A DNA stretch of 64,000 nucleotides from Embleya scabrispora DSM 41855 (GCF_000372745.1 NZ_KB889675.1:328388-392387); one strand, 5' to 3'. Counted from the stretch's first letter, positions 29,108-40,888 are shown. A program made the numbers and translations. The notes: a model not told the origin generated them from the letters alone.

Positions 29108-29830
29108 ATGAGCTACGACAATCAGGGCCCATACGGACCACAGCCGGGTCAGGGCCAGCCCGGCGGATACCCCCAGCAGGGCGGGCCGGGCTACGGACAG
29201 CAGCCGCCGCAGCAGTACGGACAGCAGCCCCCGCAGTACGGCCAGCAGCCGCCGCCCGGGTACGGGCAGCAGCCCAACCCCTACGGCCCGCAGCCCGGAT
29301 ACGGGCAGCAGCCGGGCGGATATCCGCCGCCCACGCCGAGCGGAGGCGGCATGGGCGGCGGGTTGGCGCCGTTCGCGCCGGGGGCGATCGCCGGGGCGAT
29401 CGGTGCGCTGCTGGTCGTCATCGGGTCGTGCCTGGTTTGGGTCAAGCTGGAAAACCGGGGCGAGTCGGAGACCTACAAGGGGCTCGACGGAGACGGTGTC
29501 TTCACGCTGATCGCGGGCATCCTCGTGGTCGCCTTGTTCGCCGCGGGCGTCCTGCTCCGTAAGGCGCCGTTGGCCGCTGTCGCCGGAGTGCCCGCGCTGG
29601 TGGCGTTGGGCTTCGCCATCTGGAACGTGGCCGACAAAACCCGAGTGATCATGGACAAGGAGGACGTTGCGAGCAGCCGCAAGGACCAGGTGGAGAAGGT
29701 GGTCGAACAGTTCGGCAGCACCGGATTCGGCCTGTGGATGGTCCTCGCCGGTGCCGTGATCGCACTGGCCGCAGCCGCCTTCGTGCTGCTCACGGCGAAG
29801 CGGAACCAGCCGAGCCCCTACGGCCGCTGA
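29108..29830 (+). CDS. Membrane protein with PYGQQ-rich N-terminal tail
   Basis: 240 residues. The first about 78 residues are Gly/Pro/Gln/Tyr repeats (PGYGQQP, QYGQQP types). Four membrane helices follow at about residues 90-113, 133-152, 157-177 and 212-235. No catalytic motif is seen. It resembles the protein at 14940 only in the tail. Function unknown. Confidence 0.75.
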   Translation: MSYDNQGPYGPQPGQGQPGGYPQQGGPGYGQQPPQQYGQQPPQYGQQPPPGYGQQPNPYGPQPGYGQQPGGYPPPTPSGGGMGGGLAPFAPGAIAGAIGALLVVIGSCLVWVKLENRGESETYKGLDGDGVFTLIAGILVVALFAAGVLLRKAPLAAVAGVPALVALGFAIWNVADKTRVIMDKEDVASSRKDQVEKVVEQFGSTGFGLWMVLAGAVIALAAAAFVLLTAKRNQPSPYGR

Positions 29831-29844
29831 CCCACCCGCTCCGC

Positions 29845-30795
29845 TCAGAACCCGAGCTTGCGCAGCTGCTTGGGGTCGCGCTGCCAGTCCTTGGCCACCT
29901 TCACGTGAAGGTCCAGGTAAACGGGCGTCCCAAGCAGCGCCTCGATGTGTTTGCGGGCGCGCGTGCCCACATCCTTGAGCCGCGCGCCCTTGTGCCCGAT
30001 CACGATCGCCTTCTGGCTCGGCCGTTCGACGTAGAGATTCGCGTGCACGTCGAGCAACGGCTTGTCCGCGGGGCGGTCCTCGCGCGGGATCATCTCCTCG
30101 ATGACCACCGCGAGGGAGTGCGGAAGCTCGTCCCGCACGCCCTCCAGGGCCGCCTCGCGGATCAGCTCCGCGGCCATCACCATCTCCGGCTCGTCGGTGA
30201 GCTCGCCGTCCGGGTACAGCGGCGGGCCCGCCGGCAGCAGCGGCACCAGCAGGTCGGCGACCAGGGTCACCTGGCTGTCGCCGACGGCGGAGACCGGGAT
30301 GATCTCGGCCCACTCGATGCCGACGTCCTCGCCCATCTTCTGCACCGCGAGCAATTGCTGGACCAGCGTCTGCTGATCCACCAGGTCGGTCTTGGTCACG
30401 ATCGCGACCTTGGGCGTGCGCTTTGCCTCGGCCAGTTCGGCCGCGATGAACCGGTCGCCGGGGCCGACCTTCTGGTCGGCCGGGATACAGAAGCCGATCA
30501 CGTCGACCTCCGCCCAGGTGGCCCGGACCAGGTCGTTCAGCCGCTGACCGAGCAGCGTGCGCGGCTTGTGCAGGCCGGGGGTGTCCACCAGGACGAGCTG
30601 GCCGTCGGGCCGGTGCACGATGCCGCGCACCGTGTGGCGGGTGGTCTGGGGGCGGCCCGACGTGATCGCCACCTTCGTGCCCACCAGCGCGTTCGTCAGG
30701 GTGGACTTGCCGGCGTTGGGGCGGCCCACGAAGCACGCGAAGCCCGAGCGGTGGACGGGCGCGGAGGGGTTAGGGCGATCACTCATGGGTGACAT
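29845..30795 (-). CDS. era: GTPase Era
   Basis: 316 residues; an alternative ATG lies at 30786. G1 GRPNAGKST, G3 DTPG and G4 TKTD form the Ras-like domain. The C-terminal KH domain is seen in VIGHKGARLKDVGTRARKHIEALLG. Era binds 16S rRNA 3' ends and helps 30S assembly. It is first in a ribosome/RNA-maturation neighbourhood with ybeY and phoH. Confidence 0.95.
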   Translation of the reverse strand: MSPMSDRPNPSAPVHRSGFACFVGRPNAGKSTLTNALVGTKVAITSGRPQTTRHTVRGIVHRPDGQLVLVDTPGLHKPRTLLGQRLNDLVRATWAEVDVIGFCIPADQKVGPGDRFIAAELAEAKRTPKVAIVTKTDLVDQQTLVQQLLAVQKMGEDVGIEWAEIIPVSAVGDSQVTLVADLLVPLLPAGPPLYPDGELTDEPEMVMAAELIREAALEGVRDELPHSLAVVIEEMIPREDRPADKPLLDVHANLYVERPSQKAIVIGHKGARLKDVGTRARKHIEALLGTPVYLDLHVKVAKDWQRDPKQLRKLGF

Positions 30796-30877
30796 TGTCG
30801 CTCAAGACGCGAGCGTTCCTTGCGTCGCGGGTGTGGCCGTCGTCCGAAACCGGCCTCGGGCGGTGGTGGACCGGACC

Positions 30878-31246
30878 TCAAACGGTCGTGACGGCGCGCA
30901 CGGCCGCGTCCGGGCCGGCCGACAGGATCGGCGTACCGGCGCCGCCGAGATCGCGCACCGCGGCCCGGTCGGCCTCGGTCACCGCGGCCCCGGTGGTCGC
31001 GGCCCCGACGATCGCCGCCGCCTCCAGACCACGCGCGCCGCCCGCGACCGCCATCGCGACGGCCGTGCGCAGCGCCGACAGCTCCAGCGAGGGCAGCGCG
31101 ACCGTGGACGCCGTGTAGGTGCGTCCGGTCTCGTCGCGCACGGCCGCGCCCTCGCTCGCCCCGTTGCGGGCCCTGGTGGCCCGGGCCAGGGTGACCAGCT
31201 TGGCGTCCTCGGGGTCGACGGCGAACTCGGGCGTCTCGGCGCTCAC
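30878..31246 (-). CDS. Cytidine-deaminase-like protein without zinc ligands
   Basis: 122 residues from the GTG at 31246. The general fold pattern of cytidine deaminases is retained (ARNGASEGAAVRDETGRTYTASTV, then SLELSALRTAVAMAVAGG). However, the protein contains no Cys and no His at all, so the CxxC and H/CAE zinc sites are lost and it cannot be an active deaminase. It is likely a conserved non-catalytic relative in this era neighbourhood. Confidence 0.75.
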   Translation of the reverse strand: MSAETPEFAVDPEDAKLVTLARATRARNGASEGAAVRDETGRTYTASTVALPSLELSALRTAVAMAVAGGARGLEAAAIVGAATTGAAVTEADRAAVRDLGGAGTPILSAGPDAAVRAVTTV

Positions 31247-31343
31247 GGGGGCTCTCCTGTTCGGCGCGGTACGGGTGCCGGCACACCCTAACTCGCCGAC
31301 GTGCCGGGGCCGCACCCGAGGCGGCGGCCCACACGAGGGCCCG

Positions 31344-32669
31344 TCATCGGTGGCGATCGGCCTCGGCACGTGCGTCGGCGGTCGACGGGTCGTCCCGGCC
31401 CGCCTCGGCCCGGCCGACCACGATCGTGCCGACCCGGTTGCGCCGGCCCGACGGGCTCTCCGCGATCAGCCGCAGGCCCTCGACCACGGCCGTCGCGCCC
31501 GGGATGGGCACCCGGCCGAGCGCCTTGGCGAGCAGACCGCCGACGGTCTCCACGTCCTCGTCGTCGAGTTCCAGGCCGAACAGCTCGCCCAGCTCGTCCA
31601 CGGGCAGCCGGGCGGTGACCCGGAAGGTGCCGTCGGGCAATTGCTCCACCGGCGCGGTCTCGGTGTCGTACTCGTCGGTGATCTCGCCGACGATCTCCTC
31701 GAGGATGTCCTCGATGGTGACCAGCCCGGCGGTGCCGCCGTACTCGTCGACCACCACGACCATGTGCGTGCGGTCGGCCTGCATCTCGCGCAACAGGTCG
31801 TCGGCCGGCTTGCTGTCCGGCACGAAGGTCGCGGCGCGCATGATCGAGTCGACTCGCTCCTTGGCCCAGCCGGGATCGCCCGTCGTGCTGCGCCGGGCCA
31901 GGTCCTTGAGGAAGACGATGCCCACCACGTCGTCCTCGTTCTCGCCGATCACCGGGATCCGCGAGTAACCGCTGCGCAGCGCCAGCGACATCGCTTGGCG
32001 CAGCGTCTTGTGCCGTTCGATGAAGACCATGTCCGGTCGGGGCACCATCACCTCGCGCACGATGGTGTCGCCCAGTTGCAGCACCGAGTGCAACATCTCG
32101 CGCTCGTCGTCCTCGATCAGCGAGTCCTTCTCGGCCAGGTCGACGAACGCGCGCAGTTCGGCCTCGGAGGCGAACGGCCCCTCCCGAAAGCCCTTGCCGG
32201 GCGTGAGCGCGTTGCCCAGCAGGATCAGCAGTTTCGGCAGCGGCCCGAGCACGCGGGCGAGTCCGAACAGCACGGGCGCGCCGATGGTGGCCACGCTGAC
32301 CGGGTGTTGGCGGCCGACGGTGCGCGGGGACACCCCGACCGCGACGTAGGACACCACGACCATGATGCCGATGGTGACCAGCACCGCCTGCCAGGTCTCG
32401 GCGAAGTCGTCCACGCACACGACGGTGACCAGGACGGCCGCCGACACCTCGCACGCGACCCGCACCAGCAGGGCCAGGTTGAGATATCGGGCGGGGTCCT
32501 GAACCACCGTCAACAGGCGCTTGGCGCCCCGGCGTTGCTCGCGGACCAGTTCCTCGGCGCGGACTCGCGAGATCCGCGAGAGGGCGGTCTCCAGACAGGC
32601 GAAGAGGCCGGCCACGACGACCAGCACGACCGCGCCGACCACGAGTTGCAGCACGCTGTCAGCGGGCAC
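31344..32669 (-). CDS. CNNM/CorC-type CBS-domain membrane protein (hemolysin-like family)
   Basis: 441 residues. N-terminal CNNM (DUF21) domain with about four membrane helices; a CBS pair follows (MVPRPDMVFIERHKTLRQAMSLALRSGYSRIPVIGENEDDVVGIV...), then a CorC_HlyC domain near the C terminus. Relatives transport or regulate Mg2+ or Co2+. It follows ybeY by 51 bp in the same direction. Confidence 0.9.
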   Translation of the reverse strand: MPADSVLQLVVGAVVLVVVAGLFACLETALSRISRVRAEELVREQRRGAKRLLTVVQDPARYLNLALLVRVACEVSAAVLVTVVCVDDFAETWQAVLVTIGIMVVVSYVAVGVSPRTVGRQHPVSVATIGAPVLFGLARVLGPLPKLLILLGNALTPGKGFREGPFASEAELRAFVDLAEKDSLIEDDEREMLHSVLQLGDTIVREVMVPRPDMVFIERHKTLRQAMSLALRSGYSRIPVIGENEDDVVGIVFLKDLARRSTTGDPGWAKERVDSIMRAATFVPDSKPADDLLREMQADRTHMVVVVDEYGGTAGLVTIEDILEEIVGEITDEYDTETAPVEQLPDGTFRVTARLPVDELGELFGLELDDEDVETVGGLLAKALGRVPIPGATAVVEGLRLIAESPSGRRNRVGTIVVGRAEAGRDDPSTADARAEADRHR

Positions 32670-32720
32670 TGCCGCCCCAGTGCCGGTTCCGGCTCGGGGC
32701 GGATGTATCCGGTGGCGGGA

Positions 32721-33194
32721 TCATCCGCGGTCTCCCGCGGCGCGACGGGCCTCCCGCCAGGATTCCAGCAACTCCTTCTGGATCGCGAACATCTCGCGCT
32801 CCTCGTCCGGCTCGGCGTGGTCGTAGCCGAGCAGGTGCAGCACGCCGTGCACGGTGAGCAGGTGCAGTTCGTCGTCCATGGAGTGGCCGGCCGCCGCGCC
32901 CTGGCGCTGCGCGACGGTCGGACACAGCACGACGTCGCCGAGCAACCCCTGCGGGGGGTCCTCGTCGGCCTTGCCCGGACGCAGTTCGTCCATCGGGAAG
33001 GACATCACGTCGGTCGGACCGGGCAGGTCCATCCATTGGATGTGCAGTTGTTCCATCGCGGGTTCGTCCACGATGACCACGGACAGTTCCGCCAGTGGAT
33101 GGATGCGCATACGGTCCAGCGTCCACCGGGCGACGTCCACGATCGCGTGTTCGTCCACCCCCGTGCCGGACTCGTTGGCGATGTCGATGGACAT
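32721..33194 (-). CDS. ybeY: Endoribonuclease YbeY (rRNA maturation)
   Basis: 157 residues from the ATG at 33194. The zinc motif [11 protein letters not shown] gives the three-His ligand set (H-x3-H-x5-H). YbeY matures 16S rRNA ends. Gap to phoH is 5 bp, the standard bacterial pair. Confidence 0.95.
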   Translation of the reverse strand: MSIDIANESGTGVDEHAIVDVARWTLDRMRIHPLAELSVVIVDEPAMEQLHIQWMDLPGPTDVMSFPMDELRPGKADEDPPQGLLGDVVLCPTVAQRQGAAAGHSMDDELHLLTVHGVLHLLGYDHAEPDEEREMFAIQKELLESWREARRAAGDRG

Positions 33195-33199
33195 GGCCT

Positions 33200-34366
<1,167 letters not shown>

Positions 34367-34463
34367 GGGCGGCCTTGGCGGCCTGATCACGCCTCATTTC
34401 CGTGCTCGGGAAGCGGTTCGATGCTGCTCAATGGTAACTCTCCGGACCCGGCGGACCCGGGGA

Positions 34464-35375
34464 TTATTCCGGCACCTGCCGCCGCCCGGGGACCTCGATC
34501 CGGTCCAGGTCGTGCGCCGCGACGGTGTCCGGGAAAACCTCCCGGGCCTGCTCCAGGAGCGGTGCCACGTCGGTGTAGCGCTGCGAGAAGTGGGTCAGCA
34601 CCAGCCGGCGCGCGCCCGCCTCGGCGGCGATTTCCGCCGCCTCGCGCGCGGTGAGGTGGCCGACCTCACGGGCGAGGGCGGCGTCGCCGTCGGCGAACGT
34701 GGACTCGCACACGAGCAGGTCCGCGTCGCGCGCGAGCTCGACCGCGGCCGGACACATCCGGGTGTCCATCACGAACGCGAACTTCTGCCCGGGGCGAGGC
34801 GCGCTGACCTGTTCGAGGGTGACCTCGCCGACGCGGCCCTCGCGCTGGATCCGGCCCACGTCGGGGCCGGATATGCCGTGTGCGGCGAGCCGCTCGGGCA
34901 CCATCCGACGGCCGTCCGGCTCGACCACGCGGTAACCGTACGACTCGACCGGGTGGGAGAGCCGGCGCGCCTGCAGGGTGAACGGCCCGGCGGGCAGTTC
35001 GACGTGCTCTCCCGCCAGCGGGTGCTCGATCAGCACGGCGGTCTCGTGGAAGGCGGTCGCGTGGTGCAGTCGGTCGAACCACCGCTGTCCGCTCGCCGGG
35101 TAGTGCGCGGTCACCGGGTGCGGGACCCGGTCCAGCGACATGCGTTGGATCACGCCGGGGAGGCCGAGGCAGTGGTCACCGTGGAAGTGCGTGACGCAGA
35201 TCCTGGTGATGTCGTGCGCGGCCACCCCGGCGTGCGCCATCTGCCGCTGGGTGCCCTCCCCGGGGTCGAACAGCAGCCCTTCGCCGTCCCAACGCAGCAG
35301 GTAGCCGTTGTGGTTGCGCTGCCGTGTCGGGGCCTGGCTCGCGGTGCCGAGGACGACGAATTCCCTGGTGGACAC
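34464..35375 (-). CDS. rnz: Ribonuclease Z
   Basis: 303 residues, MBL fold. The motif [12 protein letters not shown] binds two zinc ions; [11 protein letters not shown] and HFSQRYTD supply further ligands. RNase Z trims tRNA 3' trailers. It follows the HIT gene by 7 bp in the same direction. Confidence 0.92.
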   Translation of the reverse strand: MSTREFVVLGTASQAPTRQRNHNGYLLRWDGEGLLFDPGEGTQRQMAHAGVAAHDITRICVTHFHGDHCLGLPGVIQRMSLDRVPHPVTAHYPASGQRWFDRLHHATAFHETAVLIEHPLAGEHVELPAGPFTLQARRLSHPVESYGYRVVEPDGRRMVPERLAAHGISGPDVGRIQREGRVGEVTLEQVSAPRPGQKFAFVMDTRMCPAAVELARDADLLVCESTFADGDAALAREVGHLTAREAAEIAAEAGARRLVLTHFSQRYTDVAPLLEQAREVFPDTVAAHDLDRIEVPGRRQVPE

Positions 35376-35382
35376 TCGACGA

Positions 35383-35745
35383 CTAACCGGGAGGCCAGCT
35401 CAGCCCGCGACCGCCGAGCAGGTGCGCGTGCACGTGGAAGACGGTCTGGCCGGCGCCGGCGCCGGTGTTGAAGACTATCCGGTAGCCGGCCTCGGCGAGG
35501 TCCTCCGCGGCTGCGACGACCGCCGCCTCGGCGAACAGGACACCTGCCAGTTCGGGTGCCTCGGCGCCCAGCTCGCCCGCGTTGGCGTAGTGCGCGCGCG
35601 GAATGACCAGGACGTGCGTGGGCGCCTGCGGGTTGATGTCCCGAAAGGCCACCACGTCCTTGGTCTCGTGGACGATCGTGGCCGGGACGTCGCCGGCGAG
35701 GATCTTGCAGAACAGGCAGTCGGCCTGGGGTTCCCCCGCAGCCAT
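35383..35745 (-). CDS. HIT-family nucleotide hydrolase
   Basis: 120 residues from the ATG at 35745, preceded by GGAGG. The HIT motif is HVHAHLLGG, and CLFCKI near the start is a usual member feature. HIT proteins hydrolyse nucleoside phosphoramidates or similar compounds. Start chosen by the ribosome-binding site; longer frames lack one. Confidence 0.92.
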   Translation of the reverse strand: MAAGEPQADCLFCKILAGDVPATIVHETKDVVAFRDINPQAPTHVLVIPRAHYANAGELGAEAPELAGVLFAEAAVVAAAEDLAEAGYRIVFNTGAGAGQTVFHVHAHLLGGRGLSWPPG

Positions 35746-35818
35746 GGGTGCCTCCATCGGGTCCGAGTCGATCACGGGCAATCGCCCCCGATCGTAGTCA
35801 GGTGTACCGGCCGACGCG

Positions 35819-36559
35819 TCAGCTCCAGCGGCCGGATCGGGCCAGCAGGACGGACGCGGCCGAGACGCCGGCGGTGGAGGTGCGCAGCACGGTCGGTCCC
35901 AGGCGGTACGCGCTCGCGCCGGCGGCGGCGAAGGCGGCCAGTTCCTCCGGGGACACCCCGCCCTCGGGGCCGACCACCAGGACCAGGTCGCCCTCGGTCG
36001 GCGTGGCGGCGGTCGCGATCGGCGCGTGGGCCGACTCGTGCAGGACGCCCGCGAACGCGGCGTCACCCAGCAGTGCCGCGACCTGACGGGTGCTCATCGG
36101 CTCGGTGACCTCGGGCAGGTGCAGCCGGCGGGCCTGCTTGCCCGCCTCGCGGGCGGTCGAGCGCCACTTGGCCAGCGCCTTGGCACCGCGCTCGCCCTTC
36201 CACTGGGTGATGCAGCGGGCGGCGGCCCAGGGCACGATCACATCGACGCCGACCTCGGTCATCGTCTCCACCGCGAGTTCGCCGCGGTCGCCCTTGGGCA
36301 GCGCCTGGACCACCACGATCCGGGGCGCGGGGGCGGGTTCCTCGGTGCGCGAGTCGACGTCGACGTAGAGCGTGTCCTTGCCCTCGGTGCGGTTGACCGT
36401 GCCGTGCACGGCCAGTCCGGCGCCGTCGGCCAGGACGATCGGCTCACCGGCGACGAGGCGGCGCACCGTGACGGCGTGTCGGCCCTCCGCGCCGTCCAGG
36501 ACGACCTGCCGGCCGTGCCGGATGGCCTCGCCGGGGGCGAGGAAGACGGGGGCGCTCAA
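35819..36559 (-). CDS. rsmE: 16S rRNA (uracil1498-N3)-methyltransferase
   Basis: 246 residues from a TTG start that overlaps the upstream gene by 4 bp (TTGA), with GAAAGG just upstream. SPOUT-fold enzyme: VQALPKGDRGELAVETMTEVGVD and the SAM-binding VGPEGGVSPEEL. The usual LRTETA reads LRTSTA. It methylates 16S rRNA U1498. Confidence 0.9.
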   Translation of the reverse strand: MSAPVFLAPGEAIRHGRQVVLDGAEGRHAVTVRRLVAGEPIVLADGAGLAVHGTVNRTEGKDTLYVDVDSRTEEPAPAPRIVVVQALPKGDRGELAVETMTEVGVDVIVPWAAARCITQWKGERGAKALAKWRSTAREAGKQARRLHLPEVTEPMSTRQVAALLGDAAFAGVLHESAHAPIATAATPTEGDLVLVVGPEGGVSPEELAAFAAAGASAYRLGPTVLRTSTAGVSAASVLLARSGRWS

Positions 36560-37626
36560 GCACTTGCCTTTCGGGTGGCGGCCATCTCCTCGACGAGCCG
36601 GCTGATCACCTCGGCGGCGGGCTCCTCGCGGGCGAGGCGCCAGCCCTGACCGGCCCACAGGGCCAGGCCGTGCGCCTGGCCCCGCGCGGCGGCGGCCTTG
36701 CGGATCGGCGAGACCAGGTGATGGACGTAGGGGTAGACCCCGGGGGCCTCGGCTTCGTGGCGGGCCACGAAGCCGTTGTGCAGTCCCCTGGCCCAGCGGC
36801 CGGAGAACGCGCGGGTGAGCACGCTGCGGTCGAAGGCCGGATCGGCGAGTGCGGCCTTGTGCGCGGCGGGGGCGATGGCTTCCGGGCAGCGCAGGAAGGC
36901 GGTGCCCAGTTGGGCGGCGCTCGCGCCGGCGAGCCGCACCGCCTCGATCTGCCGACCGGTCATCAGGCCGCCCGCGGCGATCAGCGGCAGCTCGGTTCCG
37001 GCGGCGACCAGGGTGAGCAGGGTGAGCAGGCCGTACGGGGCGGGGGCGTCGGGGTTGGCGAAGCCGCCCTGGTGGCCGCCGGCCTCGGCGCCCTGTACGC
37101 ACAGCGCGTCGACCCCGGCGTCGGCGGCGACGCGGGCCTCCTCGGGCGTGGTGACGGTGGCCACGGTCAGCGTGCCGGCGGCCCGCAGCGCGGTGATCGC
37201 GTCCGGGTCGGGCAGGCCGAAGGTGAAGCTCACCACCGGGACCGGGTGGGCCAGCAGCAGCGCGAGCTTGGCGTCCCAGTCGTCGCGTTCGCAGCCGGGG
37301 GCGGGCGTGCCGACGGTGCCGCCGTAGTGCGCGGCGGCCCGGGCCAGCGAGGTCGCGTAGCGCCGGGTGAGCTCGTCCTGGGCCCGGGTGGGCGCGGGGT
37401 GCGGCATGAACGCGTTGACCCCGAACGGCGCGTCGCCGATCAGCGCGCGCAGTTCGTCGATCTCGGCGGCCAGCGCGTCGGCCGAGCGGTATCCCGCCGC
37501 CAGGAAGCCGAGCCCGCCCGCGCGGGTGACCGCCGCCGCGAGGGCGGAGCCGGCCGCACCGGCCATCGGCGCCTGCACGATCGGCAGCGCGGTCAGCCGG
37601 GTGGGGTCGGTGGTGGTCGGCATCAT
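36556..37626 (-). CDS. Nitronate monooxygenase / 2-nitropropane dioxygenase-like
   Basis: 356 residues, FMN-binding TIM barrel. Motifs: PIVQAPMAGAAG at the N terminus and LCVQGAEAGGHQGG near residue 180, with the phosphate-binding GG at ALIAAGGLMTG-like LPLIAAGGLMTGRQI. It oxidises alkyl nitronates and is coupled to rsmE by a 4-bp overlap. Confidence 0.88.
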   Translation of the reverse strand: MMPTTTDPTRLTALPIVQAPMAGAAGSALAAAVTRAGGLGFLAAGYRSADALAAEIDELRALIGDAPFGVNAFMPHPAPTRAQDELTRRYATSLARAAAHYGGTVGTPAPGCERDDWDAKLALLLAHPVPVVSFTFGLPDPDAITALRAAGTLTVATVTTPEEARVAADAGVDALCVQGAEAGGHQGGFANPDAPAPYGLLTLLTLVAAGTELPLIAAGGLMTGRQIEAVRLAGASAAQLGTAFLRCPEAIAPAAHKAALADPAFDRSVLTRAFSGRWARGLHNGFVARHEAEAPGVYPYVHHLVSPIRKAAAARGQAHGLALWAGQGWRLAREEPAAEVISRLVEEMAATRKASA

Positions 37627-37717
37627 GCTCCCCGGTTGCTCGAAGACGGCTCGGCTCGCGTCACCCGGTCAAGCCTAGGGTGTGTCCTCGGCCCGAACCC
37701 GCGTCACATTCGTCAGA

Positions 37718-37751
37718 GCGCCGGACGGGCCGATTTCGGCCCGTCCGGCGC
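37718..37751 (-). terminator. Terminator hairpin after dnaJ
   Basis: Perfect 16-bp stem: GCGCCGGACGGGCCGA (37718-37733) and TCGGCCCGTCCGGCGC (37736-37751), loop TT. It lies just downstream of the hrcA-dnaJ operon on the minus strand. Confidence 0.88.
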
Positions 37752-37803
37752 CTGGGGACATCACGGCTCACCCACCGACACACCCGCGCGCGCCGCGCAT
37801 GGG

Positions 37804-38934
37804 TCAGCGACCGTTGAACGCGTCCTTGAGCCGGGAGAACAGGCCCTGCTGGCCCGGCGTGAACTGGCCGGAGGGCCGTTCCTCGCCGCGCAGCTTGGCG
37901 AGCCGGCGCAGCAGCTCCTCCTGCTCGGGGTCGAGCTTGTTCGGCGTCTGCACCTCGACGTGCACGACCAGGTCGCCTCGGCCGCCGCCGCGCAGGTGGG
38001 TGATGCCGCGTCCGTGCAGCGGGATCGACTGGCCCGACTGGGTGCCCGGGCGGATGTCGATCTCCTCGGTGCCGTCCAGCGTCTGCAACGGCACCTTGGT
38101 GCCCAGCGACGCCGCCGTCATCGGGATGGTGACCGTGCAGTGCAGGTCGTCGCCGCGCCGCTGGAAGGTGGTGTGCGGAACCTCGACGATCTCCACGTAC
38201 AGGTCACCGGCCGGTCCGCCGCCGGGGCCGACCTCGCCCTCGCCCGCGAGCTGGATCCGGGTGCCGCTGTCCACGCCCGCCGGGATCTTGACGGTGAGCG
38301 TGCGCCGCGCGCGGATCCGACCGTCGCCCGCGCACTCGGGGCACGGGTGCGGGACCACGGTGCCGAAGCCCTGACACTGCGGACACGGCCGCGACGTCAT
38401 GACCTGGCCCAGGAAGGACTTGGTGACCTGGCTGACCTCGCCGCGCCCGCGACACATGTCGCAGGTCTGCGCCGAGGTACCCGGGGCCGCGCCCTCGCCG
38501 TTGCACGTGTTGCACGTGACGGCGGTGTCCACCTGGATCTCCCGGGTGGTGCCGAACGCGGCCTCTTCGAGGGTGATCTCGATGCGGATCATCGCGTCCT
38601 GGCCGCGGCGCGTGCGCGAGCGCGGTCCGCGCTGGCTGGCCTGGCCGAAGAACGCGTCCATGATGTCGCTGAAGCCGAAGCCGGCCTGGCCGAAGCCGCC
38701 GCCCGCGCCGCCCCCGGAGGACAGCGGGTCGCCGCCGAGGTCGTACATCTGTCGCTTCTGCGGGTCCGAGAGGACCTCGTAGGCGTTGTTGATCTCCTTG
38801 AACCGGTCCTGCGTCTTCGGGTCCGGATTGACGTCCGGGTGCAACTCCCGAGCGAGCCGGCGGAAGGCCTTCTTGATTTCCTCCGGGGTGGCGTCCCGCC
38901 GCACCCCGAGGACCTCGTAGTAATCGGTAGCCAA
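37804..38934 (-). CDS. dnaJ: Chaperone DnaJ (Hsp40)
   Basis: 376 residues. J domain with HPD (ELHPDVNPD), a Gly-rich stretch, four CxxCxGxG zinc-finger repeats ([32 protein letters not shown]) and a C-terminal substrate domain. It starts 2 bp after hrcA and is the second DnaJ typical of actinobacterial hrcA operons. Confidence 0.96.
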   Translation of the reverse strand: MATDYYEVLGVRRDATPEEIKKAFRRLARELHPDVNPDPKTQDRFKEINNAYEVLSDPQKRQMYDLGGDPLSSGGGAGGGFGQAGFGFSDIMDAFFGQASQRGPRSRTRRGQDAMIRIEITLEEAAFGTTREIQVDTAVTCNTCNGEGAAPGTSAQTCDMCRGRGEVSQVTKSFLGQVMTSRPCPQCQGFGTVVPHPCPECAGDGRIRARRTLTVKIPAGVDSGTRIQLAGEGEVGPGGGPAGDLYVEIVEVPHTTFQRRGDDLHCTVTIPMTAASLGTKVPLQTLDGTEEIDIRPGTQSGQSIPLHGRGITHLRGGGRGDLVVHVEVQTPNKLDPEQEELLRRLAKLRGEERPSGQFTPGQQGLFSRLKDAFNGR

Positions 38935-38936
38935 CT

Positions 38937-39953
38937 CTACGACTCCGCGAGGATCTGTCCGACGTACCGTGCCACGGCGCGCACCGCTCCCATCGTTCCG
39001 GGGTAGTCCATTCGGGTCGGCCCGAGCACCCCGAGCTTCGCCAGCGTTTCCTGCCCACTGCCGTATCCGACGGCGACCACCGAGGTCGCGGCCAGTCCTT
39101 CGTGCATGTTCTCGTGTCCGATCCGCACGACCATGCCCGGGTCGGTCGCCTCGCCCAACAGGCGCAGCAGCACGACGTGTTCCTCGAGTGCCTCCAGGAC
39201 CGGGCGGATCGTGTTCGGGAAGTCCATGCCGAAACGGGTCAGGTTGGCCGTCCCGGCCAGGACGACCTTCTCTTCCTTGTGCTCGACCAGGGTGTCGAGC
39301 AGGGTGGCCAGGATGCCCGCCACGATCGGCCGTTCCTCGGCGGTGAACGGCTCGGCGAGATCCTGGACCAACAACGGCACATCGGCGAACCGCTTGCCGG
39401 TGATCCGGCTGTTGAGTCGGGCGCGGACATCGGCGAGCAGGTTCTCGCCGACCGGGCCCGGCGTGTCCATCACCCGCTGCTCGACCCGACCGGTGCTGGT
39501 GATCAGCACGAGCATCACGCGCGTGGGCGCGAGGGTGAGCAACTCGACGTGCCGGATCGTCGAGCGGGTCAGCGAGGGGTACTGCACGACCGCGACCTGA
39601 TGGGTCAGCTGCGCCAGCAGCCGCACCGTCCGGCCCACCACGTCGTCCAGGTCCACCGCGCCGGCCAGGAACGTCTGGATCGCCCGGCGCTCGGCGCCGG
39701 ACAGCGGCTTGACGCCCGCGAGCCGGTCGACGAACAGCCGGTAGCCCTTGTCCGTGGGCACCCGACCGGCGCTGGTGTGGGGCTGCGTGATGTAGCCCTC
39801 CTCCTCCAGCGCCGCCATGTCGTTGCGAATGGTGGCCGGGGAGACCCCGAGATTGTGTCGGTCCGCGAGCGCCTTGGAACCCACCGGTTCCTGGGTCGCC
39901 ACATAGTCCTGCACGATGGCACGCAGCACGTCCTGCTTACGATCGTCGAGCAT
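38937..39953 (-). CDS. hrcA: Heat-inducible transcriptional repressor HrcA
   Basis: 338 residues from the ATG at 39953 ([14 protein letters not shown]). The winged helix reads [36 protein letters not shown], the HrcA signature. HrcA represses chaperone genes by binding CIRCE; a CIRCE site lies upstream at 40023-40049, so autoregulation is likely. Confidence 0.95.
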   Translation of the reverse strand: MLDDRKQDVLRAIVQDYVATQEPVGSKALADRHNLGVSPATIRNDMAALEEEGYITQPHTSAGRVPTDKGYRLFVDRLAGVKPLSGAERRAIQTFLAGAVDLDDVVGRTVRLLAQLTHQVAVVQYPSLTRSTIRHVELLTLAPTRVMLVLITSTGRVEQRVMDTPGPVGENLLADVRARLNSRITGKRFADVPLLVQDLAEPFTAEERPIVAGILATLLDTLVEHKEEKVVLAGTANLTRFGMDFPNTIRPVLEALEEHVVLLRLLGEATDPGMVVRIGHENMHEGLAATSVVAVGYGSGQETLAKLGVLGPTRMDYPGTMGAVRAVARYVGQILAES

Positions 39954-40022
39954 GGTGCGCACCTCCCTGACCCGTTCTTCCACCCGTTGCCGTGTCCCGT
40001 CGGCGGCGGTTCGTCCCGCTGG

Positions 40023-40049
40023 TTGGCACTCCGTCCCGCCGAGTGCCAG
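40023..40049. promoter_or_regulatory. CIRCE operator
   Basis: TTGGCACTC-N9-GAGTGCCAG, with 8-bp arms TGGCACTC (40024-40031) and GAGTGCCA (40041-40048). It matches the CIRCE consensus TTAGCACTC-N9-GAGTGCTAA. It lies 70-96 bp upstream of the hrcA start codon. Confidence 0.92.
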
Positions 40050-40103
40050 TGTACGGGTCACCCGATCCGGACCGTACCCCTGCGTCCGTGCCAAGGTTGA
40101 CGC

Positions 40104-40859
40104 ATGCTACGCGCCGAACAGCCGAAACACGCCACCTGGGAGCCGATCGCACCGGGCGTCCTGCGCCGCCGGCTGCCCGGCTTGGAGCTGAATGTGGCGG
40201 TCGTCACGGGCCGCGACGGGATCCTGCTCGTGGACACCGGTTCGCACGACCACGAGGCCGCCGAGTTGTTGGCCTCGCTGGCCCGCGAGCTGCCCACACA
40301 CGGATTGCCCGACCGGGTGGTCGCGGTGGTGAACACGCACGGTCACTTCGACCACTGCTACGGCAACGCCGAGGTACTGCGCGCCTTCCCCGACGCCGAG
40401 ATCTGGGGTCACGCGGACCTGCCGGACTACCTGGAGCGGTACGCCGACGCCGGTCGCGCGAGCGGCATCTCGCACGGCTTCGACCCGGACCTGATGAACG
40501 CCGCGCGGATCGTGCCGCCGACGCGTGCGGTGGCCCGAGAGCAGCCGGTGACCATGGACCTGGGCGGGCGCGAGGTGGTGCTGTACGCGCCGGGCCGCGG
40601 CCACACCGACCACGACGTGGTCGTGCACGTGCCCGACTGCGGTGTGCTGATCGCCGGCGACATGGTGGAGGAGAGCGGGCCGCCGGTGTTCGGCTCGGAC
40701 GCGTTCGCCGCCGAGTGGAGCGATTCGCTGGGTCGGGTGCGGGCACTGGACGCGAGCGTCTGGCTGCCCGGGCACGGCGCGGTGGTGGACGAGGAGTTCG
40801 TGATCCGGCAGAACCTCTGGCTGGCCGAGGTCGCCGCAGGGCGCGTCGTACCGGACTGA
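40104..40859 (+). CDS. MBL-fold metallo-hydrolase
   Basis: 251 residues. Zinc motif [12 protein letters not shown] (HxHxDH), then [13 protein letters not shown] with a later His, and GHGAVV near the end. No signal peptide. It is divergent from hrcA, with the CIRCE in between. Substrate unknown; glyoxalase II-like or lactonase-like chemistry are options. Confidence 0.88.
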   Translation: MLRAEQPKHATWEPIAPGVLRRRLPGLELNVAVVTGRDGILLVDTGSHDHEAAELLASLARELPTHGLPDRVVAVVNTHGHFDHCYGNAEVLRAFPDAEIWGHADLPDYLERYADAGRASGISHGFDPDLMNAARIVPPTRAVAREQPVTMDLGGREVVLYAPGRGHTDHDVVVHVPDCGVLIAGDMVEESGPPVFGSDAFAAEWSDSLGRVRALDASVWLPGHGAVVDEEFVIRQNLWLAEVAAGRVVPD

Positions 40860-40888
40860 CGTACCGTCACCCGGCTAGCGTCACTTCC

